A stretch of DNA of 64,000 nt, taken from JACVRW01 sp963746825 (GTDB lineage Bacteria; Actinomycetota; Thermoleophilia; Solirubrobacterales; Thermoleophilaceae). The notes below the pieces were generated by a model. It was not told the DNA's origin. It searched no databases and worked only from the letters and a program-made list of their open reading frames with translations. The translations under genes and the position numbers were made by a program. This document shows positions 42,583 to 50,645 of the stretch, in pieces; positions within the stretch are counted from its first letter, which is position 1, and the number at the start of each line of letters is the position of its first letter. The stretch lies in NCBI GenBank assembly GCA_963746825.1, contig CAVVCU010000010.1, positions 62,001-126,000 of the forward strand, written 5' to 3'.

Positions 42583-43557
42583 ATGATCGTCGATTGCGCC
42601 GTCTACCGGGAGGGTCGCCGCGACAACGCCGATCGCTCGGTGCACGATGCCGTCGACGCTTGCCGCCAGCCGGGTGCCTTCGTCTGGATCGGTCTCTACG
42701 AGCCCAGCGAGGACGAGTTCGACTCGATCCGGCGCGAGTTCGAGCTGCACGAGCTGGCCGTGGAGGATGCGCTCAACGCCCACCAACGGCCGAAGCTCGA
42801 GGTCTACGGCGACATGGTGTTCGTGGTGCTGAAGACCGCGAGGTACATCGACCCGCAGGAGGTCGTTCGACTGGGGGAGATCCTCATCTTCCTGGGGAAG
42901 GACTTCATCATCACCGTGCGGCACGGGGAGGCCAGCGAGCTGCAGGGCGTGCGCGAGTCGCTCGAGGGCCAGCCCGAGCTCCTGAGACACGGGCCGGGGG
43001 CCGTGCTGCACGCGATCGTCGACCGGGTGGTCGACGATTATCTCCCCGCGCTGGCCGGGCTCGGCGAGGACATCGACGAGATCGAGGACGAGGTGTTCTC
43101 GAGCAACCGCAGCAACCCCGCCGAGCGCATCTACAAGCTCAAGCGCGAGACGCTCGAGTTCAACAAGGCGACCGGCCCGCTGGTCGAGCCCGTCGACCGG
43201 CTGGCCAAGGGCCACTACGACCTGATCCACCCCGACGTGCGGGCCTATTTCCGCGACGTCAACGACCATCTGATCCGGATCCACGAGCAGCTCGAGAGCT
43301 ACCGCGACCTCCTGACCAGCGTGCTCGAGGCCAACCTCGCGCAGGTGACCGTGCGCCAGAACCAGGACGTTCGGACGATCTCGGCGTTCGTCGCCATCCT
43401 TGCCGTGCCCACGATGGTGGCGGCGATCTACGGGATGAACTTCGAGCACATGCCCGAGCTCGAGTGGACCTTCGGGTACCCGCTGGTGCTCGGGGTGATG
43501 GTGGTCGTCTGCTTCGGGCTCTACCGCTATTTCAAGAAGGTCGGCTGGCTCGAATAA
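42583..43557 (+). CDS. corA: CorA family magnesium/cobalt channel
   Basis: Pentameric inner membrane channel for Mg2+ and Co2+. The 324-residue protein has a large cytoplasmic N-terminal domain (to about 260) and two C-terminal helices. The first, AFVAILAVPTMVAAIYGMNF, ends in the hallmark GMN motif, followed by EHMPELEW as the outer loop. The second helix is LVLGVMVVVCFGLYRYF. The end KKVGWLE is typical of CorA tails. ATG at 42583 is 14 bp from the divergent acetyltransferase start. Confidence 0.94.
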   Translation: MIVDCAVYREGRRDNADRSVHDAVDACRQPGAFVWIGLYEPSEDEFDSIRREFELHELAVEDALNAHQRPKLEVYGDMVFVVLKTARYIDPQEVVRLGEILIFLGKDFIITVRHGEASELQGVRESLEGQPELLRHGPGAVLHAIVDRVVDDYLPALAGLGEDIDEIEDEVFSSNRSNPAERIYKLKRETLEFNKATGPLVEPVDRLAKGHYDLIHPDVRAYFRDVNDHLIRIHEQLESYRDLLTSVLEANLAQVTVRQNQDVRTISAFVAILAVPTMVAAIYGMNFEHMPELEWTFGYPLVLGVMVVVCFGLYRYFKKVGWLE

Positions 43558-43568
43558 TCTGTCGGCGC

Positions 43569-43980
43569 ATGCCGGACGACTGCATCTTCTGCAAGATCGT
43601 GGCCGGGGACCTCCCGTCGGAAGTCGTCCAGGAGGACGAGCACACGATCGCCTTCATGGACATCAGCCCGTGGACGCGCGGCCACGCGCTCGTGATCCCG
43701 CGCCGCCACTCGCGCAACCTCTACGAGATCGACGACGATGGACATGGCCCACGCGGTCGCCGCGTCCCGGCGCCTGGCACTCCGGATGCGCGACGCGCTC
43801 GGCTGCGACGGGGTCAACCTCCTCAACTCCTGCGAGCCCGCCGCGTGGCAAACGGTCTTCCACACCCACATCCACGTGATCCCGCGCTACGAGGACGATC
43901 CGCTGCGCCTTCCCGGGCAGCCCGGCCGGCCCGGGGAGGGTGAGCTCGCAGGAGTCGCTCAGGAGCTGCGGGGCTGGTAG
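43569..43980 (+). CDS. HIT family hydrolase with one frameshift
   Basis: Histidine-triad nucleotide hydrolase or transferase. The N-terminus is DDCIFCKIVAGDLPSEVV, then IAFMDISPWTRGHALVIPRRH, as in HinT-like proteins. At 43740-43741 one G must be removed (GATGGAC to GATGAC) to continue with MAHAVAASRRLALRMRDALG. GVNLLNSCEPAAWQTVFHTH follows, then the catalytic IHVIPR (HTHIHV triad), and the end is VAQELRGW. The corrected protein has about 136 residues, normal for the family. It is 11 bp after corA. Confidence 0.85.
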
Positions 43981-44047
43981 CGTCTGGCCTGTTGGGCCGG
44001 CCCGGAGTCGGCGAGTTTCACAGCACACGCAGGAAGGGGTAAGGCAA

Positions 44048-44251
44048 GTGCCTACCGGAACCGTCAAGTGGTTCAACGACGAGAAGGGGTTCGGCTTCAT
44101 CACTCCCGACGAGGGGGACCGAGACCTGTTCGTCCATTACAGCGGCATCGACGGCGGCGGCTTCAAGTCGTTGTCCGAGAACGCCAAGGTCGAGTACGAG
44201 GAAGAGGCGGGAGACAAGGGCCCCAAGGCGGTGAATGTCCGCCTCATCTGA
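44048..44251 (+). CDS. cspA: Cold shock domain protein
   Basis: Single-stranded nucleic acid binding protein of 67 residues. TGTVKWFNDEKGFGFITPDEG holds RNP1 (KGFGFI), and LFVHYSGI is the RNP2-like segment. It ends KAVNVRLI. GTG at 44048 is 13 bases after an AGGAAGGGG sequence (about 44031-44039). The 67-bp gap upstream contains no clear hairpin. infA starts 14 bp after its stop. Confidence 0.95.
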   Translation: MPTGTVKWFNDEKGFGFITPDEGDRDLFVHYSGIDGGGFKSLSENAKVEYEEEAGDKGPKAVNVRLI

Positions 44252-44264
44252 GGCGTCCCGGCCT

Positions 44265-44483
44265 GTGTCCAAGGAAGAGAAGATCGAGATGGAGGGCGAG
44301 ATCGCCGAGGCCCTCCCAAACACGATGTTCAGGGTGACCCTCGACAACGGGCACCAGGTCCTCGGGCACATCTCGGGCAAGATGCGGCGCCACTACATCC
44401 GCATCCTGCCCGGCGACCGAGTCAAGATCGAGTTGTCCCCCTACGACCTCGACCGAGGCCGGATCACCTACCGTTACAAGTGA
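44265..44483 (+). CDS. infA: Translation initiation factor IF-1
   Basis: S1/OB-fold protein of 72 residues, exactly the usual length. From GTG at 44265 it reads SKEEKIEMEGEIAEALPNTM, then RVTLDNGHQVLGHISGKMRR and the highly conserved YDLDRGRITYRYK end. Unlike most bacteria, where infA lies before rpmJ-rpsM, this copy stands after a cold shock gene with no ribosomal protein gene behind it. It could be the only copy or a second one. Confidence 0.95.
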   Translation: MSKEEKIEMEGEIAEALPNTMFRVTLDNGHQVLGHISGKMRRHYIRILPGDRVKIELSPYDLDRGRITYRYK

Positions 44484-44485
44484 TG

Positions 44486-44514
44486 ACACCGAAACTCGGT
44501 CGCAGACCGGGTGT
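44486..44514 (+). terminator. Possible hairpin after infA
   Basis: ACACC (44486-44490) pairs with GGTGT (44510-44514) around an inner stem CGGTC-GCA-GACCG (44497-44509), with a six-base bulge on the left arm. It starts two bases after the infA stop. There is only a short TT after it, so the terminator call is tentative. Confidence 0.4.
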
Positions 44515-44526
44515 TGGAAAACGGTC

Positions 44527-45228
44527 ATGAAGCGAATTCTCCTGCTCATACCCGCCCTTGTCGCTGCGCTGGCGCTCGCGCCGGCCGCATCCGCCCGCGT
44601 TGTCGAGCTGGGCGCGGTGGCCGACGCCGTCAACCCGAGCTGCCCCGCCGATCCGTGCGAGGCGGCCGTGCGCGTGACCGGCCTTCAGGGCCGCTCGGCG
44701 GGTGGGCCGAAGAACCCGTACTACATACGCCGCAACGGCTACATCGTGGCCTTCACGGTCACCCTCGCCGCTCCCACCCAGGAGCAGATCGACTTCTTCA
44801 ACGACAACTTCGGCTCTCCCGCCCAGGCGGGCCTGTCGGTTCTGCGCAAGGGCGACACGCGCAAGACCCGGCTGAACTACCGGCTCGTCAACCAGTCGGA
44901 GCTCTACGAGGTGGAGGACTACTTCGGCTCCGCTCCGACGTTCGTGCTCGACCAGCCGTTGCGGGTCAAGAAGACCAACTGGATTGCGATCACCGTCCCC
45001 ACATGGGCGCCGATCTTCTCCAACAACCTCACTCGCGCCGACTGGTGGCGCTCCTCGCGAGCCAAGAACAGCTGCGAGACACCGCGCAGCCTGCGCCAGT
45101 TCGCGCTCACCGAGCTGCGCGAGGTCAACGTGTTCGGCTGCACCTACAGCGGCGCTCGGCTCCTGTTCACAGCGACCTATGTGCCTGACCCCAGGCCCAC
45201 GGTCGAAGAAGAAGCCGACCCTCAGTAG
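44527..45228 (+). CDS. Secreted protein of unknown function
   Basis: Protein of 233 residues. A clear signal peptide (KRILLLIPALVAALALAPAASA) is followed by a mature part of about 210 residues with cysteines in CPADPCEAAVRV, KNSCETPRS and NVFGCTYSGARL; an even number could form disulfide bonds. IRRNGYIVAFTVTLAAPTQEQ and FVLDQPLRVKKTNWIAITVP suggest beta strands. The acidic end is VEEEADPQ. ATG at 44527. No family recognised. Confidence 0.75.
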   Translation: MKRILLLIPALVAALALAPAASARVVELGAVADAVNPSCPADPCEAAVRVTGLQGRSAGGPKNPYYIRRNGYIVAFTVTLAAPTQEQIDFFNDNFGSPAQAGLSVLRKGDTRKTRLNYRLVNQSELYEVEDYFGSAPTFVLDQPLRVKKTNWIAITVPTWAPIFSNNLTRADWWRSSRAKNSCETPRSLRQFALTELREVNVFGCTYSGARLLFTATYVPDPRPTVEEEADPQ

Positions 45229-45285
45229 CCGAAACTAGGCGTGCTGGACCTTTTCCAGGCTCCCGACCCGCGCTAGCATCGAGGC

Positions 45286-45633
45286 GTGACCACGGAGGGG
45301 TGGATCTTCATGGTCGGTTTCCGCGTTTTCGACGTGGGCCTGCTGATCGTGTGGCTGATCTGGTTCTTCCGCCTGCGCGACGACGATGACGATTCTCGCG
45401 GCGACGACGGCGGAGGGGGCGAAGGCCCCGATCCGCGCCCGGGCCAGGACGGCCCGGGGGGCGACGGCATCCGGCTGCCGCTCGGCCGCTACGGCCTCGG
45501 CCGCGGGCGCGACCGCTCTCACGGCGGCCCCGAGCGGCCGGGAAGAAGGCGCGGTCCCGAGCCTCCGCTGCGACGGCCGCTGCCCTCACGGGTGCGCCGG
45601 CCGCGCTCGCCGTTGCCCACGCACCGGACCTAG
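45286..45633 (+). CDS. Small membrane protein with basic, low-complexity tail
   Basis: Protein of 115 residues. One hydrophobic helix near the start (VFDVGLLIVWLIWFFRL, about 14-30) is followed by an acidic cluster (RDDDDDSRGDDGGGGEG) and a long Arg, Gly and Pro-rich tail. Start is GTG at 45286. The low-complexity tail and lack of a known domain make function unclear; the helix and start position support a real gene. Confidence 0.55.
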   Translation: MTTEGWIFMVGFRVFDVGLLIVWLIWFFRLRDDDDDSRGDDGGGGEGPDPRPGQDGPGGDGIRLPLGRYGLGRGRDRSHGGPERPGRRRGPEPPLRRPLPSRVRRPRSPLPTHRT

Positions 45634-45698
45634 CGGGCGGCATTGACGCCCGGGCCTAGGGCGTGAGAGGCTCGCCCGCGGTCGAACAGGAGACGGGC

Positions 45699-47279
45699 AT
45701 GGAGAAGCACGGTTCCGAGAGCTACTGGGTCGAGGGCGAAGGGTTCCTCACGGAGAGCGCCGAGGGGCGGGCGATTGTCGAGTCCGATATCCGCGGGCTG
45801 GAGGCGGCCCCGCCGTTTCGCTTCTCGCGCATGGGCCCCAGCGGGGCCAACCGCCAGCTGGGTGAGTCCAGCCGCAAGAAGGTGGCCAACGAGATGGCCG
45901 CCGGCGGCGGTGGCCCCGGTGAGATTCCGGCCGGATTCACCTACCTCGGCCAGTTCATCGACCACGACCTCACAATGGACAAGACCAAGTTGCTGCTGAA
46001 GGAGCAGCGCTCGCCAGCCCAGCTGCAGCAGGGCCGCTCGCCGGCCCTGGACCTCGATTCCCTGTACGGAGCGGGCCCTCAGGACCCCGGATCGGCCAAG
46101 TTCTACGAGGCGGACGGGATCCACTTCAAGATGGGCAAGACCAAGGCGGCCGGCGGCTTTCCGGCCATGGAGGGCTTCGATCTCCCGCGCGGCCTGGGCA
46201 ACACGACCGCGAAGAAGCGCACGGCGGTGGTTCCCGATCTGCGCAACGACGAGAACCTGGCCGTGGCCCAGACGCACCTGGCTCTGATGCGCTTTCACAA
46301 CCGCGTCGCCGACGGCCTGCCCGCCTCTGTGCCGGCGGCGCAGCGCTTCACCCAGGCGCGCGAGCTGGTGACCAAGCACTACCAGTGGATGATTCGCACC
46401 GACTATCTGCCCCGCATCTGTGCGCCGGGCGTGATCAACAACGTCTTCAACCAGGGGCGCAAGGCGTTCGAGGTGGGTGTGCCGGCGATTCAGATGCCGA
46501 CGATGCCGATCGAGTTCTCGATAGCCGCCTTCCGGCTAGGGCACGCCATGATCCGCGCCGCCTACAACTGGAACAAGGCCTTCGACAACGGCTCGGGATC
46601 GCTCTTCTACCTGTTCGACTTCTCGGCGGGCGGCGGAGAGCTTGGTGGTGCGACGCGACTGGCCAGCGACTGGGTCGCCGACTTTCGCCGGCTCTACGAC
46701 TTCGGCGACGCCAACCGCCCCGACCTCGAGGTCCCGGCGGCCAAGTTCAACCGGGCCATGCGCATCGACACCACGATCGTCAACCCGCTCAAGAACCTGC
46801 CCCCGCAGAGCTTCGGCGGGCCGAACGTGGACTTCGACGACCCGCGCGCGAATCTCGGCTTTCGCAACCTCACCCGGGCGCGGATGGTCAGACTCGCCAC
46901 CGGCCAGCAGATGGCCGCCTTCCTCAAGGGCAAGGGGGTCAGCCTCACCGCGCTGACCAAGCCGCAGATTCGCAACGGCAGCGGCGGAGCCGACCTGAGC
47001 CTGCTCACGCAGACCCAGCTCGAGGCGTTCCTCAAGAACACGCCGCTCTGGTTCTACATCCTCCGCGAGGCGGAGCTGAACAACGGCAAGCTCAAGGGCG
47101 TGGGCGCGCGCATAGTGGCCGAGACCTTCCACCGTGCGATGGAGGGAAGCCAGTTCTCGATCGTCCGCGACACGACGTGGAAGCCCACCCTGGGGCCCAA
47201 CAACTCGACCTTCCGCATGGTCGACCTGCTGCTGTTCGCGTTCGAGGGGAAGAAAAAGCTGCTGGCGCCGCTCGGCTAA
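45699..47279 (+). CDS. Animal-type haem peroxidase (An_peroxidase superfamily)
   Basis: Protein of 526 residues. The distal site is seen as GQFIDHDLTMD, with Gln85 and His89 spaced as in myeloperoxidase, and the proximal haem His is His282 in FRLGHAMIRAAYNWN. A conserved Arg and Glu region (RTAVVPDLRNDENLAVAQTH, then LALMRFHNRVAD) lies between them. No signal peptide is visible, so it appears cytoplasmic or released by another route. ATG at 45699 has AGGAGA about six bases upstream and is preferred over GTG at 45663. Bacterial members are thought to oxidise halides or other substrates with hydrogen peroxide. Confidence 0.9.
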   Translation: MEKHGSESYWVEGEGFLTESAEGRAIVESDIRGLEAAPPFRFSRMGPSGANRQLGESSRKKVANEMAAGGGGPGEIPAGFTYLGQFIDHDLTMDKTKLLLKEQRSPAQLQQGRSPALDLDSLYGAGPQDPGSAKFYEADGIHFKMGKTKAAGGFPAMEGFDLPRGLGNTTAKKRTAVVPDLRNDENLAVAQTHLALMRFHNRVADGLPASVPAAQRFTQARELVTKHYQWMIRTDYLPRICAPGVINNVFNQGRKAFEVGVPAIQMPTMPIEFSIAAFRLGHAMIRAAYNWNKAFDNGSGSLFYLFDFSAGGGELGGATRLASDWVADFRRLYDFGDANRPDLEVPAAKFNRAMRIDTTIVNPLKNLPPQSFGGPNVDFDDPRANLGFRNLTRARMVRLATGQQMAAFLKGKGVSLTALTKPQIRNGSGGADLSLLTQTQLEAFLKNTPLWFYILREAELNNGKLKGVGARIVAETFHRAMEGSQFSIVRDTTWKPTLGPNNSTFRMVDLLLFAFEGKKKLLAPLG

Positions 47280-48490
47280 GCCGCCACCACTCCGGCGATC
47301 GCCGCGTTGGCCAGGTTGACCATCGAGCCGGCCAGCAGCGCCTTCAGCCCCAGCTGGGCCACGTCGCCGCGGCGCTCGGGCGCCAGGCCGCCGATGGAGC
47401 CGATCTGGATGGCGATCGAGGCGAAGTTGGCGAAGCCGGCCAGCGCGAAGGTGGTGACGATCACGGTCTGGTCGGAGAGGTTGTCGATGTCGGGCCCGAA
47501 GTCCGCGTAGGCCACGAACTCGTTGAGCACCGTCTTCTCACCGATGTAGGTGCCGGCCTGGGCCGCCTCGTCCCACGGCACGCCGATCAGCCAGGCCACG
47601 GGTGCGAAGACCCATCCGAGCACCTTCTGGAAGGTGAGGCCGTCGTATCCGAACCACTCGCCCACGCCGCCCAGGATCCCGTTGGCCAACGCGATGAGGG
47701 CGATGAAGGCGATCAGCAGGCAACCCACGATCACCGCGATCCGCCCGCCCGCGAGCGCGCCCCGCGCCGTGGCGTCGATCACGTTGGCGGACTCGGTGTC
47801 GCGCACGTCGCGAACGCCCTCGTTGCTCTCCGACTTCTCGGTCTCGGGGAAGATCATCTTGGCCATGTAGAGGGACGCGGGCGCGTTCATCACGGTGGCG
47901 GCCAGCAGGTACTCGAGCGGCGCGCCGAGCAGCGCGTAGCCCACCAGGGTCGAGCCGGCCACGGAGGCGAAGCCGCCGGTCATTACGGCAAAGAGCTCCG
48001 AGCGCGTGAGGCGATTCAGGTAGGACTGGATCATCAGCGGCGCCTCGGATTGGCCGAGGAAGATCACCGTGGCCGCGTAGAGCGACTCGACCTTGCTGGT
48101 GCGCAGGAGCCAGGCGATGGCCCCGCCGCCGATCTCCACCACCCACTGGATCACGCGCAGGTAGTAGAGGAGCCCGACCAGCGCGCCCAGGAAGATGATC
48201 ACCGGCAGCACCTGGAGCGCGAAGATCGTCTCCTGCTCGTCGGCCACGAGCTTGCCGAACAGGAACTCGATGCCGGCGTTGGTGTACTCGATCAGCACCG
48301 TCACCTGGTCGGCCACGAACTCGAGCGCGTCGCGGCCCACCGACCAGCGCAGCACGAGCGCGGCGAAGGCCACCTGAATGGCCAGCCCCACCGCCACGGT
48401 GCGCCAGGGGATGCGCCCCCGGTTGTTCGAGACCAAGAAGGCCACCGCGAGGATGGCGGCGAGGCCCAGAAGTCCGCGCAGATCGCTCAC
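47276..48490 (-). CDS. nupC: Concentrative nucleoside transporter
   Basis: Inner membrane H+ or Na+ coupled nucleoside importer of 404 residues with about ten helices. LFGKLVADEQETIFALQVLP, YYLRVIQWVVEIGGGAIAWL, GQSEAPLMIQSYLNRLTRSE and TGGFASVAGSTLVGY are well-conserved CNT segments. NEFVAYADFGPDIDNLSDQT and ALAGFANFASIAIQIG mark the C-terminal half. Start is GTG at 48490. Its stop shares four bases (CTAA, 47276-47279) with that of the convergent peroxidase. The thymidine phosphorylase gene nearby fits a nucleoside uptake and use role. Confidence 0.93.
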   Translation of the reverse strand: MSDLRGLLGLAAILAVAFLVSNNRGRIPWRTVAVGLAIQVAFAALVLRWSVGRDALEFVADQVTVLIEYTNAGIEFLFGKLVADEQETIFALQVLPVIIFLGALVGLLYYLRVIQWVVEIGGGAIAWLLRTSKVESLYAATVIFLGQSEAPLMIQSYLNRLTRSELFAVMTGGFASVAGSTLVGYALLGAPLEYLLAATVMNAPASLYMAKMIFPETEKSESNEGVRDVRDTESANVIDATARGALAGGRIAVIVGCLLIAFIALIALANGILGGVGEWFGYDGLTFQKVLGWVFAPVAWLIGVPWDEAAQAGTYIGEKTVLNEFVAYADFGPDIDNLSDQTVIVTTFALAGFANFASIAIQIGSIGGLAPERRGDVAQLGLKALLAGSMVNLANAAIAGVVAA

Positions 48491-48538
48491 GTGGCCGGTG
48501 TCCTACCCAGGCGAGGACTGGAGTAGGCTCGCGCCGGC

Positions 48539-49319
48539 ATGAGGCTTGCGAGGGCGCTCGCCCTGACCGCGCTGCTTGCTTTGGTAGCCGTTCCGTCGGC
48601 CGGTGCCCAGCTGCCGGTGGGGGAGGCCGACGGGGTTCGGATCTTCAAGAAGCGGGGCGCGATCGTGTTGAAGTTCACGCCACGTGCCGGACAGCTCTGG
48701 CGGCGGGTCGCGGGCCGGCGCGTCCTCGTCTCTTGCGTCGATCTCCCGGACGACCCTCGAGACCGGAACCCCTCCTTCAGCTCGGAGTGCCGGCTTTCGG
48801 GCTCCCAAGCGCGAGACGAACCCTTCGAGTGCGGATCGGTCGCCGAACCCGGGGATCGACTACTGCCAGGTGTCACTCGACCGGCGCGTCGCGCCCGCGC
48901 ATAGCGACTCTCGCTCTGACCGAGCTGGGAGCGGTCTACCTCGACGAGGCGGAGAAGGCGGCAACTCGCTCGCGGCCGTCCTGTACAACGCCGGTCGCGC
49001 CGCCGAAGAGGAGGGACTGGAAGGCTATCCAACACACTCGCAGCTCCTGGCGTTCTGGGCGGATCAGCCAGGAGCGCCACCGCTCGAGCGTCTGGCGCGC
49101 GCAGATCGTCCCGCTGGTCGGTCCCGACGAGACTCCGCCGAACGGCGAGATCGGTTACTACAGCGACGCCGGGCGAGCAGGGCCGCGGTGGTTCTCTCGC
49201 GCCTCGGACGGCGGCTGTTCATCGAGTTCGAGCCGGACGAGGTCCAGCGCACGAACGTGGCGCGACTTCATCGGTCCTCTGGGGCGGGATCGCTGGAGCT
49301 CTGCGACCCGTCGAACTGA
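48539..49319 (+). pseudogene. Secreted protein of unknown function, five apparent frameshifts
   Basis: ATG at 48539 opens with a signal peptide (ARALALTALLALVAVPSAGA). The coding sense then moves between frames at five points: GGGG 48851-48854, CCC 48893-48895, a G-run at 48958-48961, about 49095-49105 and about 49205-49215. Corrected, the order is FECGSVAEPGIDYCQVSLDRR, TLALTELGAVYLDEAEKAGN, SLAAVLYNAGRAAEEEGLEG, QIVPLVGPDETPPNGEIGYY and RLFIEFEPDEVQR. All changes are one base in short G/C runs, and the corrected protein keeps several cysteines and no stops. It may be intact in reality. The family is not recognised. Confidence 0.6.
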
Positions 49320-50626
49320 TCGCCGCCAAGCGCGACGGGCGCGAGCTGCGGGCCGAGGACCTCCAGGAATTCGTGCTGGCCTACGCGCGCGAGGAGGTGC
49401 CCGACTACCAGATGTCGGCCTTCCTGATGGCCGGCTACCTGAGGGGCTTCTCGCGCGACGAGGCGGTGGCCCTGACCCACGCGATGGTGGAGTCGGGAGA
49501 CCGGCTCGACCTCTCGCGGCTCTCGGGGCCGACCGTCGACAAGCACTCGACGGGCGGTGTGGGCGACGGCACCACGCTGGTGGTGGCCCCGCTGGCCGCC
49601 GAGCTCGGCATGCAGGTGGTCAAGCTCTCGGGCCACGGGCTCGGCCATACCGGCGGCACGCTGGACAAGCTCGACGCCATCCCGGGCATGCGCACCGAGC
49701 TCTCGAGCGACGAGCTGATCTCCCAGGTGGAGGAGATCGGGCTCGCGGTGTGCGCCCAGACCGCCGATCTCGTGCCGGCCGACAAGGCGATGTACGGGCT
49801 GCGCGACGTGACCGCCACGGTCGACAACATCGCCCTGATCGCCTCGAGCGTTATGAGCAAGAAGCTGGCCGGCGGCGCCGAGGCCATTCTGCTCGACGTG
49901 AAGACCGGGTCGGGCGCGTTCATGGAGGATCTCGACGGAGCGCGGGAGCTGGCCGAGCTGTGTGTGGCCCTGGGCGAGGAGAGCGGGCGGGCGACCGGGG
50001 CGCTGATCACCGACATGGGCCAGCCGCTCGCCGACGCGGTGGGCAACTCGATCGAGGTGAGCGAGGCCATCGAGGTGCTGCGCGGCGAGCGCAGCGGCCG
50101 CTTCGCCGACCTGTGCGTGACGCTGGCCGGGCACATGGCCGTGCTGGCCGGCCTGGCCGGTGATGCCGACGAGGGCACCGAGAAGGCGCGCGACGCTCTG
50201 GACAGCGGCGCAGCGCTGGAGCGCTTCCGGCGTTTCGTGGAGGCCCAGGGCGGCGATCCGCGGGTGGTCGAGGACGAGTCGCTGCTGCCCCAGGCCCCGG
50301 TGCAGCACGAGGTCAAGGCGGGGCGCGACGGGTGGCTCGCAGCGGTCGACGCGGAGGAGATCGGTCACGCGGCCGCCCGGGTGGGTGCCGGCCGCCTGCG
50401 CAAGGGCGACGAGATCGACCTGGCGGTGGGCCTGCACTTCCTCGCCGAGATCGGCGACGAGGCCGACCCCGAGACCGTGGTCGCGGTGGTGCTGGCCAAC
50501 GATCAGGACGCGGCCCACGAGGCCGCGGCGGACGTCCAGGCCGCCCTGAGCTGGTCAGAGGAGCCGGTCGACCGTGCGCCGGTGGTTCACGAGGTGGTGG
50601 GCGACCGGCTGCAGCCGGCGGGCTGA
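49301..50626 (+). CDS. deoA: Pyrimidine-nucleoside (thymidine) phosphorylase
   Basis: Phosphorolyses thymidine or uridine to base and (deoxy)ribose 1-phosphate. DKHSTGGVGDGTTLVVAPL is the phosphate and pyrimidine-binding motif, LSGHGLGHTGGTLDKLDAIPG is the family signature, and LLDVKTGSGAFMEDL follows. The C-terminal domain ends RAPVVHEVVGDRL. Family members start M-R-x-V-x-L-I; the matching place here is CTG CGA CCC GTC GAA CTG ATC at 49301, so the start is probably CTG or a misread ATG. The first standard start, GTG at 49373, would cut 24 residues. With CTG the length is 441, normal. Confidence 0.88.
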   Translation: MRPVELIAAKRDGRELRAEDLQEFVLAYAREEVPDYQMSAFLMAGYLRGFSRDEAVALTHAMVESGDRLDLSRLSGPTVDKHSTGGVGDGTTLVVAPLAAELGMQVVKLSGHGLGHTGGTLDKLDAIPGMRTELSSDELISQVEEIGLAVCAQTADLVPADKAMYGLRDVTATVDNIALIASSVMSKKLAGGAEAILLDVKTGSGAFMEDLDGARELAELCVALGEESGRATGALITDMGQPLADAVGNSIEVSEAIEVLRGERSGRFADLCVTLAGHMAVLAGLAGDADEGTEKARDALDSGAALERFRRFVEAQGGDPRVVEDESLLPQAPVQHEVKAGRDGWLAAVDAEEIGHAAARVGAGRLRKGDEIDLAVGLHFLAEIGDEADPETVVAVVLANDQDAAHEAAADVQAALSWSEEPVDRAPVVHEVVGDRLQPAG

Positions 50627-50645
50627 GCGCAGCGCCCGGAGCCGC

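Noticed and set aside
46385..48526. A 713-residue plus-strand frame across the peroxidase end and nupC
   Set aside because: It is out of frame with the peroxidase and antisense to a clear transporter; it contains no domain.
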